64,000 bases of DNA from Adiantum capillus-veneris (taxonomy: Eukaryota > Streptophyta > Polypodiopsida > Polypodiales > Pteridaceae), in assembly GCA_014529385.2 (NCBI GenBank), contig CM043961.1:16288478-16352477 (forward strand), in the 5' to 3' direction. Below, piece after piece: positions 42,401 through 51,559 of this stretch. The stretch's first letter is position 1; the number at the start of each line of letters is the position of its first letter. A program made the position numbers and the translations under genes. The notes beneath the pieces were generated by a model. That model saw only the letters and a list, made by a program, of their open reading frames with translations, had not been told where the DNA came from and ran no database searches.

Positions 42401-43740
42401 TTGCAAAGGGTTATGCACAACAAAAAGGCATAGATTATGAAGAGACTTTTGCTCCCACTTGTCGTATGACTACTGTGCGTTTTCTATGTGCATTGGCAGC
42501 TCATTTTGGTTGGGATGTACATCAATCAGACATTGTTACTGCTTTCTTGAATGGTGACATATTTGAGGAAGTTTATGTAACGCAGCCTCGCGGTTTTGTC
42601 ATAAAAGGACAAGAGGACAAAGTGTGCAAATGTAAGAAGGCTTTGTATGGGTTGAAGCAATCTCCTCGTGCTTGGTATGAGAAAGCTGACACTCATTTGG
42701 TTAAACGAGGCTTTCGTAACAGTCCAACAGAAAGCACATTGTATGTAAAGCGTGAGGATGATGTATTTCTCATTGTGGTTCTTTATGTTGATGATTTGCT
42801 GATCACTGGACCAAATGAGAGACATATTGCTGAATTTAAGGCTGATTTGAATGCTACTTTCAAGATGAAAGATTTGGGGCTGTTGCATCATTACTTGGGT
42901 ATACAGTTTAAGCAGTGTGATGGTGGTATTGCCTTGTGTCAGAAAAGTTACATAGAGACATTGCTATGTAAGTTTGGACTTGAGGATTGCAAACCTATTG
43001 CCACTCCCATGGAAACAGGTTTGAAGTTGAGTCTACATGATGCTGGCGATCCTGCTGATGTCACTCTTTACCAAACTGCTGTTGGCTGCCTCATTTATGT
43101 ATGCAACACGAGGCCAGATATTCAGTTTGCAGTCTCGCAGGTCAGCAGATTTATGCATAGCCCAGGGTCTAAGCATTGGCAGGCTGTCAAGAGGATTTTC
43201 CGCTACCTTAGTGGCACTTTACATCTTGGCTTGTTTTATCCCAAGGGGGGATCATTGCCGCCAGACTTACATGCTTTTTCGGACTCAGATTGGGCTGGTT
43301 GTTTTGACACGCGAGTGTCCACAAGTGGTTTTTGTTTCATGCTTGGCAGTTCATGTATATCATGGTTGAGCAAGAAGCAACCTACTGTGGCCACTTCGAG
43401 TTGTGAGGCTGAGTACAGGGCAGTCTTCACAGCTACGGTTGAGTGTGTATGGCTCAGACGCCTTATGGCTGACTTGGGTGTTGGACAGGACACTGCCAAC
43501 ACTATCTACACTGACAGTCAGAGCGCATTGGCAATTGCGAGGAACCCAGTTTTTCATGCTCGCACAAAGCACATTGAGGTGCATTACCACTATGTCAGGG
43601 AGAGGCTCTCAGCAGGAGAGATCAGCTTGGCTTATGTGCCAACACAGGACAACCTTGCAGATCTTTTCACAAAGGCATTGTCTCGTGAGAAGCTTGAAGC
43701 TTTCCGCAAAGCTTTGGGCTTACTCCCCTTTGTGGACTGA
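39454..43740 (+). CDS. Copia Gag-Pol polyprotein
   Basis: 1428 residues from ATG at 39454, chosen because MADNNN is also the start in Cop2 and is preceded by ACC; an upstream in-frame ATG (39394) would add 20 residues. Gag occupies ~1-280. The zinc knuckle is C284-x2-C-x4-H-x4-C297 (CHYCKANDHLIKSC). The protease has active site D370-S-G. The pre-integrase zinc region is around H508, ending CEGCILGK. The integrase triad is D573, D636 and E672 (D-x35-E). RT has first aspartate D1026 (HQSDIVTAFLNG) and YVDD at 1111-1114. RNase H starts at D1277 (SDSDWAGC) with SCEAEYRA and YTDSQSAL. The order PR-IN-RT-RH defines Ty1/copia. All catalytic residues are present and there is no stop or frameshift, so the protein is probably functional. 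It makes, primes and inserts the element's cDNA. Confidence 0.97.
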   Translation: MADNNNTDVFKMFAAEDRLDGDNYPMWAYMMQHVLVSKGVWNIVQGIDVRPGSEDVGDIEDVAGLAARIAAVRVVLPTAEQARWDVKDAQAHALIALSVKRTIIPHIRSAKSAKQAWDILAGLYASRNEAKIALLRKELESKIMHEEDDMDTFLASVKDINEQLISAGEVISDSSLVQTVLDALPDSYQTFASTWRLMTQGNPEVVKFDALCTLLLQESLSRKNRTRQRAVEQAFIASQRKGGNSNAATSYGSAASGKNSVPNASAGSTSSGNSGDKGKKKMRCHYCKANDHLIKSCPKLKAKEAKKKEGGSTANAGSTTNAAIVESSVKGDCDADVDAEWAFSAECTYNPAVHDACLSVAADSHVWYFDSGATKHITSHRELFTSLESVPHGNSVTCANNASYPVQGVGKIVLTAANGSSFTLVDALYVPGIKKNLLSVSALARLGLVVKFVDDRCTVHDLSFGDEIVASGLLCRGLYKLTLYDKCGQNFANAVADSRAISDAKLWHARFGHLNFASLLRLQKSDMVASLPPLEAPIKHVCEGCILGKMQRSKFPKDGSVRATCRLQLVHSDVCGPMQTPSLGNYLYFVTFIDDYSRHAWVFPLKAKSEVFMCFKQFLAMAENVSKCTMGTLRSDRGGEYMSHEFNAFLASRGIKHQCTVPYTPQQNGVAERKNRSLTEMARCMVKSQALPHSFWLEAIMCATYVLNRCPTKALQSITPYEAWHDRKPSIEHMRVFGCLAYALVPQVQRRKLDDKAVKCIFVGYSAESKGYRLYHPQTKRILVSRDVVFVEDSVQPLLSCTRDSNVSSQDIYDTLLPLFSGGNTNVSSNEANVQPMGVSENVLEQPITDADVHDVLDEERAENEQARGMPKWLVHTLRDSKLDAPLSSRTRSGSRHASYASDCYALAVSSLHDVEEPLSFDEAQNSENWIAAMKSEYDALIENDTWTLCDLPPGKKAIGTKWVYKLKRKPDGEIDRHKARLVAKGYAQQKGIDYEETFAPTCRMTTVRFLCALAAHFGWDVHQSDIVTAFLNGDIFEEVYVTQPRGFVIKGQEDKVCKCKKALYGLKQSPRAWYEKADTHLVKRGFRNSPTESTLYVKREDDVFLIVVLYVDDLLITGPNERHIAEFKADLNATFKMKDLGLLHHYLGIQFKQCDGGIALCQKSYIETLLCKFGLEDCKPIATPMETGLKLSLHDAGDPADVTLYQTAVGCLIYVCNTRPDIQFAVSQVSRFMHSPGSKHWQAVKRIFRYLSGTLHLGLFYPKGGSLPPDLHAFSDSDWAGCFDTRVSTSGFCFMLGSSCISWLSKKQPTVATSSCEAEYRAVFTATVECVWLRRLMADLGVGQDTANTIYTDSQSALAIARNPVFHARTKHIEVHYHYVRERLSAGEISLAYVPTQDNLADLFTKALSREKLEAFRKALGLLPFVD

Positions 43741-43805
43741 TCCTGTCCTCAAGGCATGGCACTTCCCTTTACTCATGTGCCAGCTCTCGTTCACCGCATC
43801 ACTCC

Positions 43806-43813
43806 AGGGGGGA
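43806..43813 (+). promoter_or_regulatory. Polypurine tract of Cop1
   Basis: AGGGGGGA two bases before the 3' LTR. Confidence 0.9.
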
Positions 43814-43815
43814 TT

Positions 43816-44042
43816 TGTTACCATATACATGTGGTAGTGATGTGTGTGAACACACTAGGACCGCCGGGGCATTTTTTCCCTCTTTAGGAGGTTTTTTCCC
43901 CCGTGCATTGTATATACGCCCATCACTCTAGGGCTATCTATCTTTCCATTGCACACTAAGTAACACACTCTCTATTGTGTGCCTTGAGCTTCCTTCGTCT
44001 TCTCCAAGCTGTGTGTGTTTCTCTGCAACCCTAATTCCAACA
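43816..44042 (+). repeat. 3' LTR of Cop1
   Basis: 227 bp, TGTTACC...CCAACA; followed at once by the duplicated CCTGC (44043-44047). Confidence 0.96.
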
Positions 44043-44266
44043 CCTGCAACTTTTCTTTTTGGGACACCCTTTTCTTTGCCTTCTCAGCAGCTTGCATTGC
44101 TCCTGTTAAGGGAATACAGTGTCAAAGTTAGAGAATTCTACAAGTTTCGCTCTGAATTGCTGACAAATGATGTCCATTTTGCTTCAAATCAATTTTGGAG
44201 CATGCATAGATGCATAAAAACATGTAGAGATTAAAATCACGCAGTTCAGGCAAAAATTGCAACAAA

Positions 44267-44870
44267 AGTAAATATTTGTGATTATTTATAGTTGGGGATT
44301 TTTTTCAACGTTTTGCATTTTTTACATGATAGGCTTGAAAAATATGGCATTTAGGTGCTCTGAGTGAAGTGTGGGCTCATTTGAGTACACTGGGTGGAAA
44401 TAGTGTCAGATTTAGGCTTCCAGGCTCTAAAACAGTTAATACAAAGAGGTTTTGAGTTTTAGAGATCCAAACTTGCTCAAATTTGATCAGTAGACTTGGG
44501 ACAAGATATTCTTTGGTCCCATAAGGTCAAAGTTGCAGATTTCATCCATTTTTACAAGAAAGTAAATAATCGCGATTATTAACTTTTTCATCAAAATGTG
44601 CAATTTTTTGTTGCAACTTGGTTCTAGGCATGATGTAGACTCTGTGTATGAGATATGGGGTCATTTGGATCAAAAAATGTGATAGATAACTCAAAAATTG
44701 GATTAAAAAGACTTTGGTGCTTTTTTTTTGACAATTTCCAAGTTTTTCTTGATCATTTTGGCTCATACTTGAAATGTAGCATGTAATAGATGTGTACAAG
44801 TGATACGTGAAGTGAAGAGATCATTTTCAAGCCAAACAAGCACAAAAGTAAATAATCACAATTATTTATA
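44267..44870. repeat. Palindrome array of GypB (3 units seen)
   Basis: The AGTAAATAATCG-type palindrome occurs at 44267 (degenerate), 44561 (one arm base changed) and 44847, spaced 294 and 286 bp, the same period as in GypA. It lies between the two post-integrase ORFs. Confidence 0.85.
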
Positions 44871-46452
44871 GCAGTCACTTTTTTTGCAAGAATTGACAAT
44901 TTGATTTAAACATATTTAATACATCTAAAACAAGTCGTAAAATGAATTTGGTTAAGTTCGGTCGTGTCGGCATTACTTCGTGCCCTTGTCGACTCTAAAA
45001 TCAAAAAAATTTGTGACTAGATGGCATGTGGAGTTGGTTAGTCACTTTTAAAGCTATGGACTTGTCCGCTACATAGTCTTGATGCTACCCATCCAGTTTT
45101 GGCCCATTTGGAGTCAGTTTGACTTCATATGTCAATTTTGACGCCTTGTAGCCTTTGAGTTGTTTTCTGCTGTTCGAGAGCTTGCCTTGATTGTTTTCAT
45201 GAAACCGTCCAGGTACATTGTGTATAGACCTAGTCTATAAGTTATCCATGGAGTTAGAATCCAATTCTGGCATATGGCAAAAACCTAAATTATCTACTTG
45301 GAACCCCTATCGAATGGTCATCTGGTGATATAGAAGTGTTCTATTATATAGGGGCATGCTATAGTTCAAGTCTCATCCAATTCGGTTGAGCTGACAAGCC
45401 ATTATGGTCAATTTTGGATTGTAGGACTTCGTGCACTGCTGGGTTTTGTAGGGTTTTTCCCAAGCCTAGACTTTCTACCCGGCCATATAGAATTGTTCAT
45501 TGATAAGCTTAGAACTTAACCCTCATGTCTCGTGTGAAATGGTGTTGTAAATGGGCAATTGTGGACTCCGGAAATCGCGCATGAAAAAGGTCGAGAGCTC
45601 TGTCCTCCAAGAGTGACTAGTGGAAATGAGGTGATTTTGGGCTACCTAGGATATCTATACTCGGACTTCCCAAACTATTTTTTCCCAAATTCCCCTGTTA
45701 GTCCTACTAGGCAATGAAATCTATGTTAGACTCAAAAATTTCTTCAATCGGATTCCGTGAACTCATTTGCGAAAGTAGGCCTAGGCAGTCTAATTGAGGC
45801 TTCCTGCTTCCATCTGTCAATTCGATTGAAATTTTTTATGCCTTTCCGCCTTGTCCTTTTGATCATCTGCATATCTTTGATTTCTCCGTCTGAGCTTATT
45901 TGCTATTTATTATTAATTTTTGAAATATTTATTAAAAAAATCAAAGAAAATAATAAAATCCGCTAAAAAAGCAAGGTGAAAAATCAACAATTAGGAAAAT
46001 CCATTGAACAACACCGTTTTATTTTTTTTTGGTGGATTTCTCCATTTTTAAGTTCCAATATCAAGAAAAATGATGAAAATAACAAAAAAAGACCATTTTT
46101 TTGATGATTTTCTGATAGTATATACACCATTTACACTCATCGGGGAGATGTTATCAGTTAACTTTCCCTTGTTGATGATTTAGTAAAGGCATTATTAGGT
46201 TATTTTGCCAAAAACCACATGTTAACATCAAACTTTTTTCTCCCTCTTCAAACATTGCTCTTAATTACCTAGTTCCCTTCCACCCCTCCTTGATGGCGTA
46301 CTCTGGGACGACTATGTGCATGGGTTGAACAATTGTGTCTATGCATAGCCTTGATTGAGTCTACCATGCTTTGAAGATCAATGCAATTCAAACCATTATA
46401 ATGTGCAAGAGTTGGGTATTAACTCAAGGGTTTCTGATGTCGAGGTTTTCTG
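44871..46452. other. GypB non-coding spacer
   Basis: AT-rich, no coding trace. Position between the palindrome array and the WxxK ORF. Nothing else recognised. Confidence 0.4.
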
Positions 46453-47500
46453 TTACAGTTTCCCAAAGAGCAAATCTTGTAGCTTGTGTGCTCTTTGCAT
46501 TATTGTACCGTCAGGATGCTTTGGCACGCTGATTTCCTCGGCTGTTGGTATCAATAATGATGGTTGTTGAGCTTTAACTTGCCATTGGTATCTTGATTTT
46601 TCTTCAATGAAATGTTGTGGTTGAGTGTTTTGAGGCTTAACCCTCCATTGCTTCATTGGTTTTACAATTTGTGTAGAAGATAAGTGCTCCTTTTTCTTCC
46701 AAATCCATTTTGTTTTAGGTTCTCTGCTCGAAGATGCTCTTCTTTGTGTTTTGAACCTTGGAACCGTCTTTGGTACAGTAGATGAGGTTTTGGGTACCCA
46801 AATATGAATCGACTTGTCCTTAAGTTGTGCTTTTGGTACCCAGATTTTCCTGACTCCTTGCATGCTACTTGTAGCATTTTCTTTTCTATAGGATGGAGAA
46901 GATTGATTGCTTCGTGGTTTGTTCTGCTGGTAACCTCCTTTCCATTCCTCTTTGTTTGGTGCAATTGAAACAATGAGTTGTCTGCCTTTAGGTGATAACT
47001 TGAGATGATTAATATCCCAATCTGGTACTGCTTTATACGTCCGCATCCGTGAGATTCCAAGAATCATCGTTTCATTCATGTGTTCCGTGAGATTCCAAGA
47101 ATCATCGTTTCATTGAGGGCATGAACATCTATGTACTATCACATTTATGTTGACTAATCCCAGTGTCGGTGTTGGGTTCTTGTTGCATCCTTTAATTGCC
47201 GATATTCTTGAAGTCAACGATTGATTCATTGCTTTCTTGTGTGTGGAATAACTGACTGCATTTAGTCGAGCTCATGTATCGACCAGGGCATTTGTGCTAT
47301 GATTGTTCAGCTGTACGTTGATGCGAAGGTCCATTCCATCTAACCATTCATCATTTGTTGACACTGCATCTTTCTGTATTTCCCATAGTCGTCCATCTAG
47401 TTCCAGAGTGTTGATGGGGATAGGTATTTGTTGATTTTTGTGAGCAGCTTTCCTTTTTGAGTACTCGAAGCCGAGCTTCCTCTTGGGCTTCATCAATAAC
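46453..47500 (-). pseudogene. GypB post-integrase ORF: retropepsin-like domain and WxxK repeats
   Basis: Minus strand from ~47470: FEYSKRKAAHKNQQIPIPI, then LRINVQLNNHSTNALVDT-stop-ARLN (a GGA-to-TGA change in what would be D-T-G-A). Next come LGLVNINVIVH and MILGISRMRTYKAVPDWDINHLKLSP. D-T-G-A, a beta-rich middle and I-L-G-x-x-x-L/M-x-x-Y are the hallmarks of a retropepsin fold. A basic tail with W motifs follows: KIWVPKAQ, HIWVPKTSS, KWIWKKKE, QWRVKPQ, YQWQVKAQ. It lies directly downstream of the integrase C-terminus, in another frame, and resembles parts 5 and 6 of the GypA ORF. Several frameshifts. Confidence 0.65.
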
Positions 47501-47519
47501 CTGCTGTCGTTTTATCTTT

Positions 47520-48620
47520 CTTTGCTTTGTTGCATGCATCTTTTCTAGCAATACGTTGGTTAGCAGCAAATTGTACTTCTTTAAACGGCAGCCATCACTA
47601 ATCCAATTAGCCATTGGTTCACCATGTAGGGTGGACAACTTAACTGCTCCACTTGGAGATACGTCTTCAATGATAAATGGTCTGTTTTCCTTTTTCTTAA
47701 ACTTGGGAGTGTGTTGCTTAAGGGAATAGACTAAAACTAAGTCCCCTTTTTTGAAGTTTTTTGTAACTAGATGGGAATCAAAATACTATTTTTGTTTTTT
47801 CTTTTGTGCATAGATATGAGCTACAACGGTTAGCCTTTGCTCATCAAGCTTTTTTAAATCTTCAAGCCTCTCTGACAATTCATGTCCAGTTCACTCAAGA
47901 TCCTTAGCTACCCTTAGTGTCGGCAATAGAAATTCTATCGGCAATATGACATCAAGACCATAAACTAGTTTAAAGGGTGTAGCATTTAAAGCTGTCTTGA
48001 ATGAAACTCTATAAGCCCATAGAGCGGCATGGAGATTCATTTCCCAATCTGTCCATCCTAAACTAACCACTTTAGTTAATACCGAGCTAAGAATTTTATT
48101 CGTATGCTCAGCTTGTCCATTTTCTTGTGGGGGTGAGAGGGAGCCGATTTGTTATGGATGACCATAAATTCATTAAGCAGATACTCAATTACCTCATTGA
48201 GGAAATGAGTTCCCCTATCACTGACAATTTGTATTGGCACTCCATATCTTGTGAACACATTCTCATACAGGAATGCAGCTGTGGTTTTGGCATCATTCTT
48301 TTGGGTTGCTTTAGCCTCTTCCCACTTGGTCAAATAATTCGTAGCTAGAATGATATATTGAGCTTGGGTTCTATAAGCATGTGGTTGTATTGGCCCAAGA
48401 AAGTCTATACCCCATTTTGCAAAAGCTCTAGCCCCCATCATTGGTCTTAAAGACATGCTATCTACACGGGTTGGCATTTTTGCTCATTCACATGCATCAC
48501 ACCTTTGAACATATTCTTTGGCATCTGTAGGAAGTGTTGGCTACCAGATGCGTGCCATTAAGATTGCTCTTGTGATGGTTTGACTTGAAAAGTTACCTCT
48601 GGCTAATCCAACATATGCTT
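47520..48620 (-). pseudogene. GypB integrase
   Basis: Minus strand: second zinc-binding module (NFSSQTITRAILMARIW..., ending CDACE, 48620-48486). The core follows with first D in WGIDFLGPIQ, second D in IQIVSDRGTHF and E in PQENGQAEHTNKIL, read after a one-base frameshift near 48140. Next are AALWAYRVSFKTALNATPFKLVYGLD, the GPY/F-like end KKGDLVLVYSLKQHTP, RPFIIEDVSPSGAVKLSTLHGEP and DGCRLKKYN. All three catalytic residues are still encoded, but stops (for example in the zinc module) and the frameshift disable it. Confidence 0.88.
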
Positions 48621-49230
48621 ATTCTATAATGGGAATATATTCATCTTCATTTGCACAAAGACGCAGATGTTGATCTTTTCCTCTTTGATACAATTGGTTC
48701 CCATTAAGAGCATAGTCTCTAGCTTTAGTTTCAATTGCTCTTTGTTGGCATTTACTCATATCCTTAGGAAATGTTCGGCTTGATAAGTAAGTAACTAGAT
48801 AGTTACTCCACTTAGGAACAAGTGATATTCGGAACAATGTCACATGAGGTATGGGTGCTTGTTTCTGGCATTGAGGGAATTTTTTTACAAATGAGTGAAC
48901 ATCACTCCTCATAGTTGGCCAAAATACTCCAAGTCTCAAGATCCATTGCATAGTTTGGTTTTCCGTAAAGTGAAGTCCCATGATGGTAATATGTACTTGA
49001 CTTAGGTATTGGGTTTTTTCCACAGGATTAATACACAAAATCAAGATTCTATCTTGATTTCTTTTGTATAGCCTCCAGCTAGTAATTGATACATAGCCGA
49101 TTGCTCAATTAATCTGGTTGTAATAGGAAGTGGTATTTGAGAATCCACTTGAGCTATGGTCATCAATGATACCATATTTTCCAACCATCGAGGTACCATT
49201 TCCACGGAGAACAGATATGCATTTGGTAGA
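48621..49230 (-). pseudogene. GypB RNase H-integrase linker with an extra zinc-binding module
   Basis: Contains GLHFTENQTMQWILRLGVFWPTMRSDVHSFVKKFPQCQ (module at 48993-48868), an integrase-type HHCC motif whose first Cys is Phe. The usual pre-integrase linker follows: SNYLVTYLSSRTFPKDMSK, ETKARDYALNGNQLYQRGKDQ, ANEDEYIPIIE, leading into the second module. Two HHCC modules in series are not the standard gypsy layout. Confidence 0.7.
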
Positions 49231-49596
49231 TCATCGTCTACTCCCTTTGGTGGTTATCTTGATATAATCCTTGATAAATAATATGCTCTTTGGTGTTGTG
49301 CTCTTTTTCACAACTACAATGAAATCAAATTTCAAAAGAATGATGAACCATCTCACTATTCTTCCTGTGTTGCATGGCTTGTTGACCGTGTACAATAAGG
49401 CTTGGTGGTCCACAAAGAACACAAATTTGTTAGCTAATAGGTAATGTCTATACTTTTTTACAGCATAGATCATTCATAATCCTTCTCTTTTGGTGGTTGT
49501 ATAGGTTTTCTCTGCCATATTCAACTACCTACTAGCATAAGAAATAGGAAAATCAAATTTCCCGTCTCCTGATTGAGCTAGTATACACCCGATGGT
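49231..49596 (-). pseudogene. GypB RNase H fragment
   Basis: Minus strand: IGCILAQSGDGKFDFPISYASR, NMAEKTYTTTKREGL, AVKKYRHYLLANKFVFFVDHQALLY, typical gypsy RNase H after RT. The first catalytic aspartate just upstream has been lost at the junction with the foreign LTR. Confidence 0.85.
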
Positions 49597-50578
49597 ATGC
49601 TGATGAAGTGATGAAGACGAAGATTGATGTTGTAATGTGAAGATACAAGCTCATGGACATCATCAAATATCCCGTTATTATCATTTTGAGCCATTACGGC
49701 CACTTTTGTAATGTTTACGGGAACTTCATATTTTAAGTCATCAATTGTATTGAGGCCACAGATGCTTGTTGGATGAGCAAAGCCAGCTCACGGTGTTGTA
49801 ATTAAGCTCTATAGAAGCCTAGGGACAAATAAGGTCATTTTGGTCGTACATTAGGTTTTCTAAGGCTTAGTATATAAGCCAAAACCTAAAGATTTGTAAA
49901 GAGACTTCTAATAAATCGGATCTTCTGTGTCGTTGGGAGACTGCGAGAGAGTGAGAGAGTGTGTGTGCGTGCTACAGGAGCTACGATGGTCGAAATCGCA
50001 AACGAAGAGCAGCAGTGTGTTGCCCACGAGGAGAGCTACGCGTTGATGCTTACATCACGCGCGTTCGTCTGTGTTTCGGCAGATTCACCCGCGAGCTACT
50101 TTTGGAGTTTCGGTGAGTAACTGTTGTCCGTTTTTGCATTTCAGCATATCCACGCGATCAGAGCGAGTAGAGCTACACATTAGACACTTTAGTTTTCGGA
50201 AACGTCGACCTGCAAAAACCGGCCAGACATCCTACACGTTTTCTGCATGGAGGGTATTGAGTAGGTTTTTTTGGTCACGGACCTTAGGGAGAGTGGCCTA
50301 TTGGTGTTGATAGGATATCCCTCAAGTTTCGTAACGTTTCGAGAACGTCTAATGGGCTTTTGGCTTGCGGTAGCATCATATGAGACTCTCACATTCACAT
50401 AACCGATGGCATGTAGAGTTGATATCTCTGTAGGAAGTAGTCATTAGTCGGTCGAGTAGAGGTTGACACCCTTTGCTTGCTTCCACGCGCCTGCGGGTCG
50501 AGCTTCGTCCTCAGTTGACATTATATGTTAGGTGAGTTCTCGCTATGCTGACGTCCGTCGCGGCGTATCCGTCCAACA
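49597..50578 (+). repeat. Truncated LTR-D copy replacing the GypB RT
   Basis: 982 bp matching the reverse complement of 62851-63833 with a few percent differences. Its inner end CCGTCCAACA (50578) is intact; the first 84 bp of the LTR (TGTTGAAAGG...) are missing. No PBS or polypurine tract adjoins it. GypB RNase H lies on its left and GypB protease on its right, so about 1.3 kb of RT is gone. Confidence 0.85.
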
Positions 50579-51465
50579 TTCGGGTACATAGGCTTTGTCT
50601 ATGCAATCCCTTTCTAAGATACATTCTTCTCGTTTTAAGCTCCCCTTTTTTGAGGCTCCACACATCCAAATAGGTGTGTCTTTTATCAACCAAGATGGAA
50701 GCTTAGTTTCAGCCGAAGAGACTGAGTCATCATGACATTTATATAGGTGTGATCTTTTAGATTAACCCTTGCTATTGATCCCACTTGCTTCAAGTACAGA
50801 TAATTGTTTCCCCAATCCTAAATGAGTTGTACTTGTCGCATGAAAGGTCTTCCCAAGATGATTTCGTAATTTAGCTTCTTTCCAATGTCCACTATTACAA
50901 AAGTGTGTTGATAATCAGTCCCACAGGAATGAACTTTTTCAAACAGTCCTAAGTGTCTTTTGATATGTCCATCAGCCGATTGCAATTTCATTCGAATTTT
51001 CTAATGGCTAGTTTTTCCCATGATTCCTATACTGCTTTCATGGCTATGGCTATGCTTGCCCCACTATCCAGTATTGCCATGGTTTCTATATCGTTATATC
51101 TCACAGGAAGGGTTGTGTTTCCTTCTTCCCCTTTGTAGTATTCTCCAACTTTGTTCATTAGGATGGATTTTGATCTCTTTGTTATCCAATTCGTGTTTCA
51201 ATTTTTTCAAAATTTTCACGATTAGCCCTATTATCCCCACCTTCTCTAAAGTTTTTTGTAGATCATTCCATAAAGATGGTATGATTTTTAACAGTTCTCT
51301 TAAAGTAAGAGTGCATGGAATGAGCGTAGACATGATTGAATGGATGTTGTCTACCTCTAGGGTCTGTTTTGCTCTTTTTATCTCAGTGGTTTTACACAAT
51401 ATGGCTTCATCTTCATTATCTCCCAAGTAAGAGGGTAGTGTTTTCAGAGTCATTGGTTTAAACAT
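50579..51465 (-). pseudogene. GypB aspartic protease region
   Basis: Minus strand from 51465: LREL-type helix TLTLRELLKIIPSLWNDLQKTLEKVGI, then VRYNDIETMAILDSGASIAIA (D-S-G-A active site, near 51085). A decayed second half follows with FVIVDIGKKLNYEIILGRPFM near 50860 (I-L-G). Frameshifts and stops follow. Cleaves Gag-Pol in active elements. The region ends at the foreign LTR. Confidence 0.82.
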
Positions 51466-51559
51466 CCTGAAGCTTCAGAGTCGCAATCCCCATACAAGGA
51501 TTGTACATCCATGTCCATATCAGGAGGTAGATTGTCTGTAATGGAAATGGCCTATGAAC

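Larger units (their letters stand above)
38910..44042 (+). mobile_element. Complete, apparently intact copia retrotransposon (Cop1)
   Basis: 5133 bp with identical-length 227-bp LTRs, 5-bp target duplication CCTGC, intact tRNA-Met PBS, intact polypurine tract and one uninterrupted gag-pol frame. The LTRs differ at 3 of 227 positions by my alignment, so the insertion is young. It lies in opposite orientation inside the env-like ORF of GypB. A decayed relative is at 1511-3103. Confidence 0.97.

Noticed and set aside
40108-43590. Minus-strand and alternative-frame ORFs inside Cop1
   Set aside because: Shadows of the intact Gag-Pol frame; no motif or initiation context.
45757-45966. Short plus-strand frame with hydrophobic stretches as a membrane protein gene
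   Set aside because: No homology, AT-rich spacer of GypB, no promoter or splice signs.
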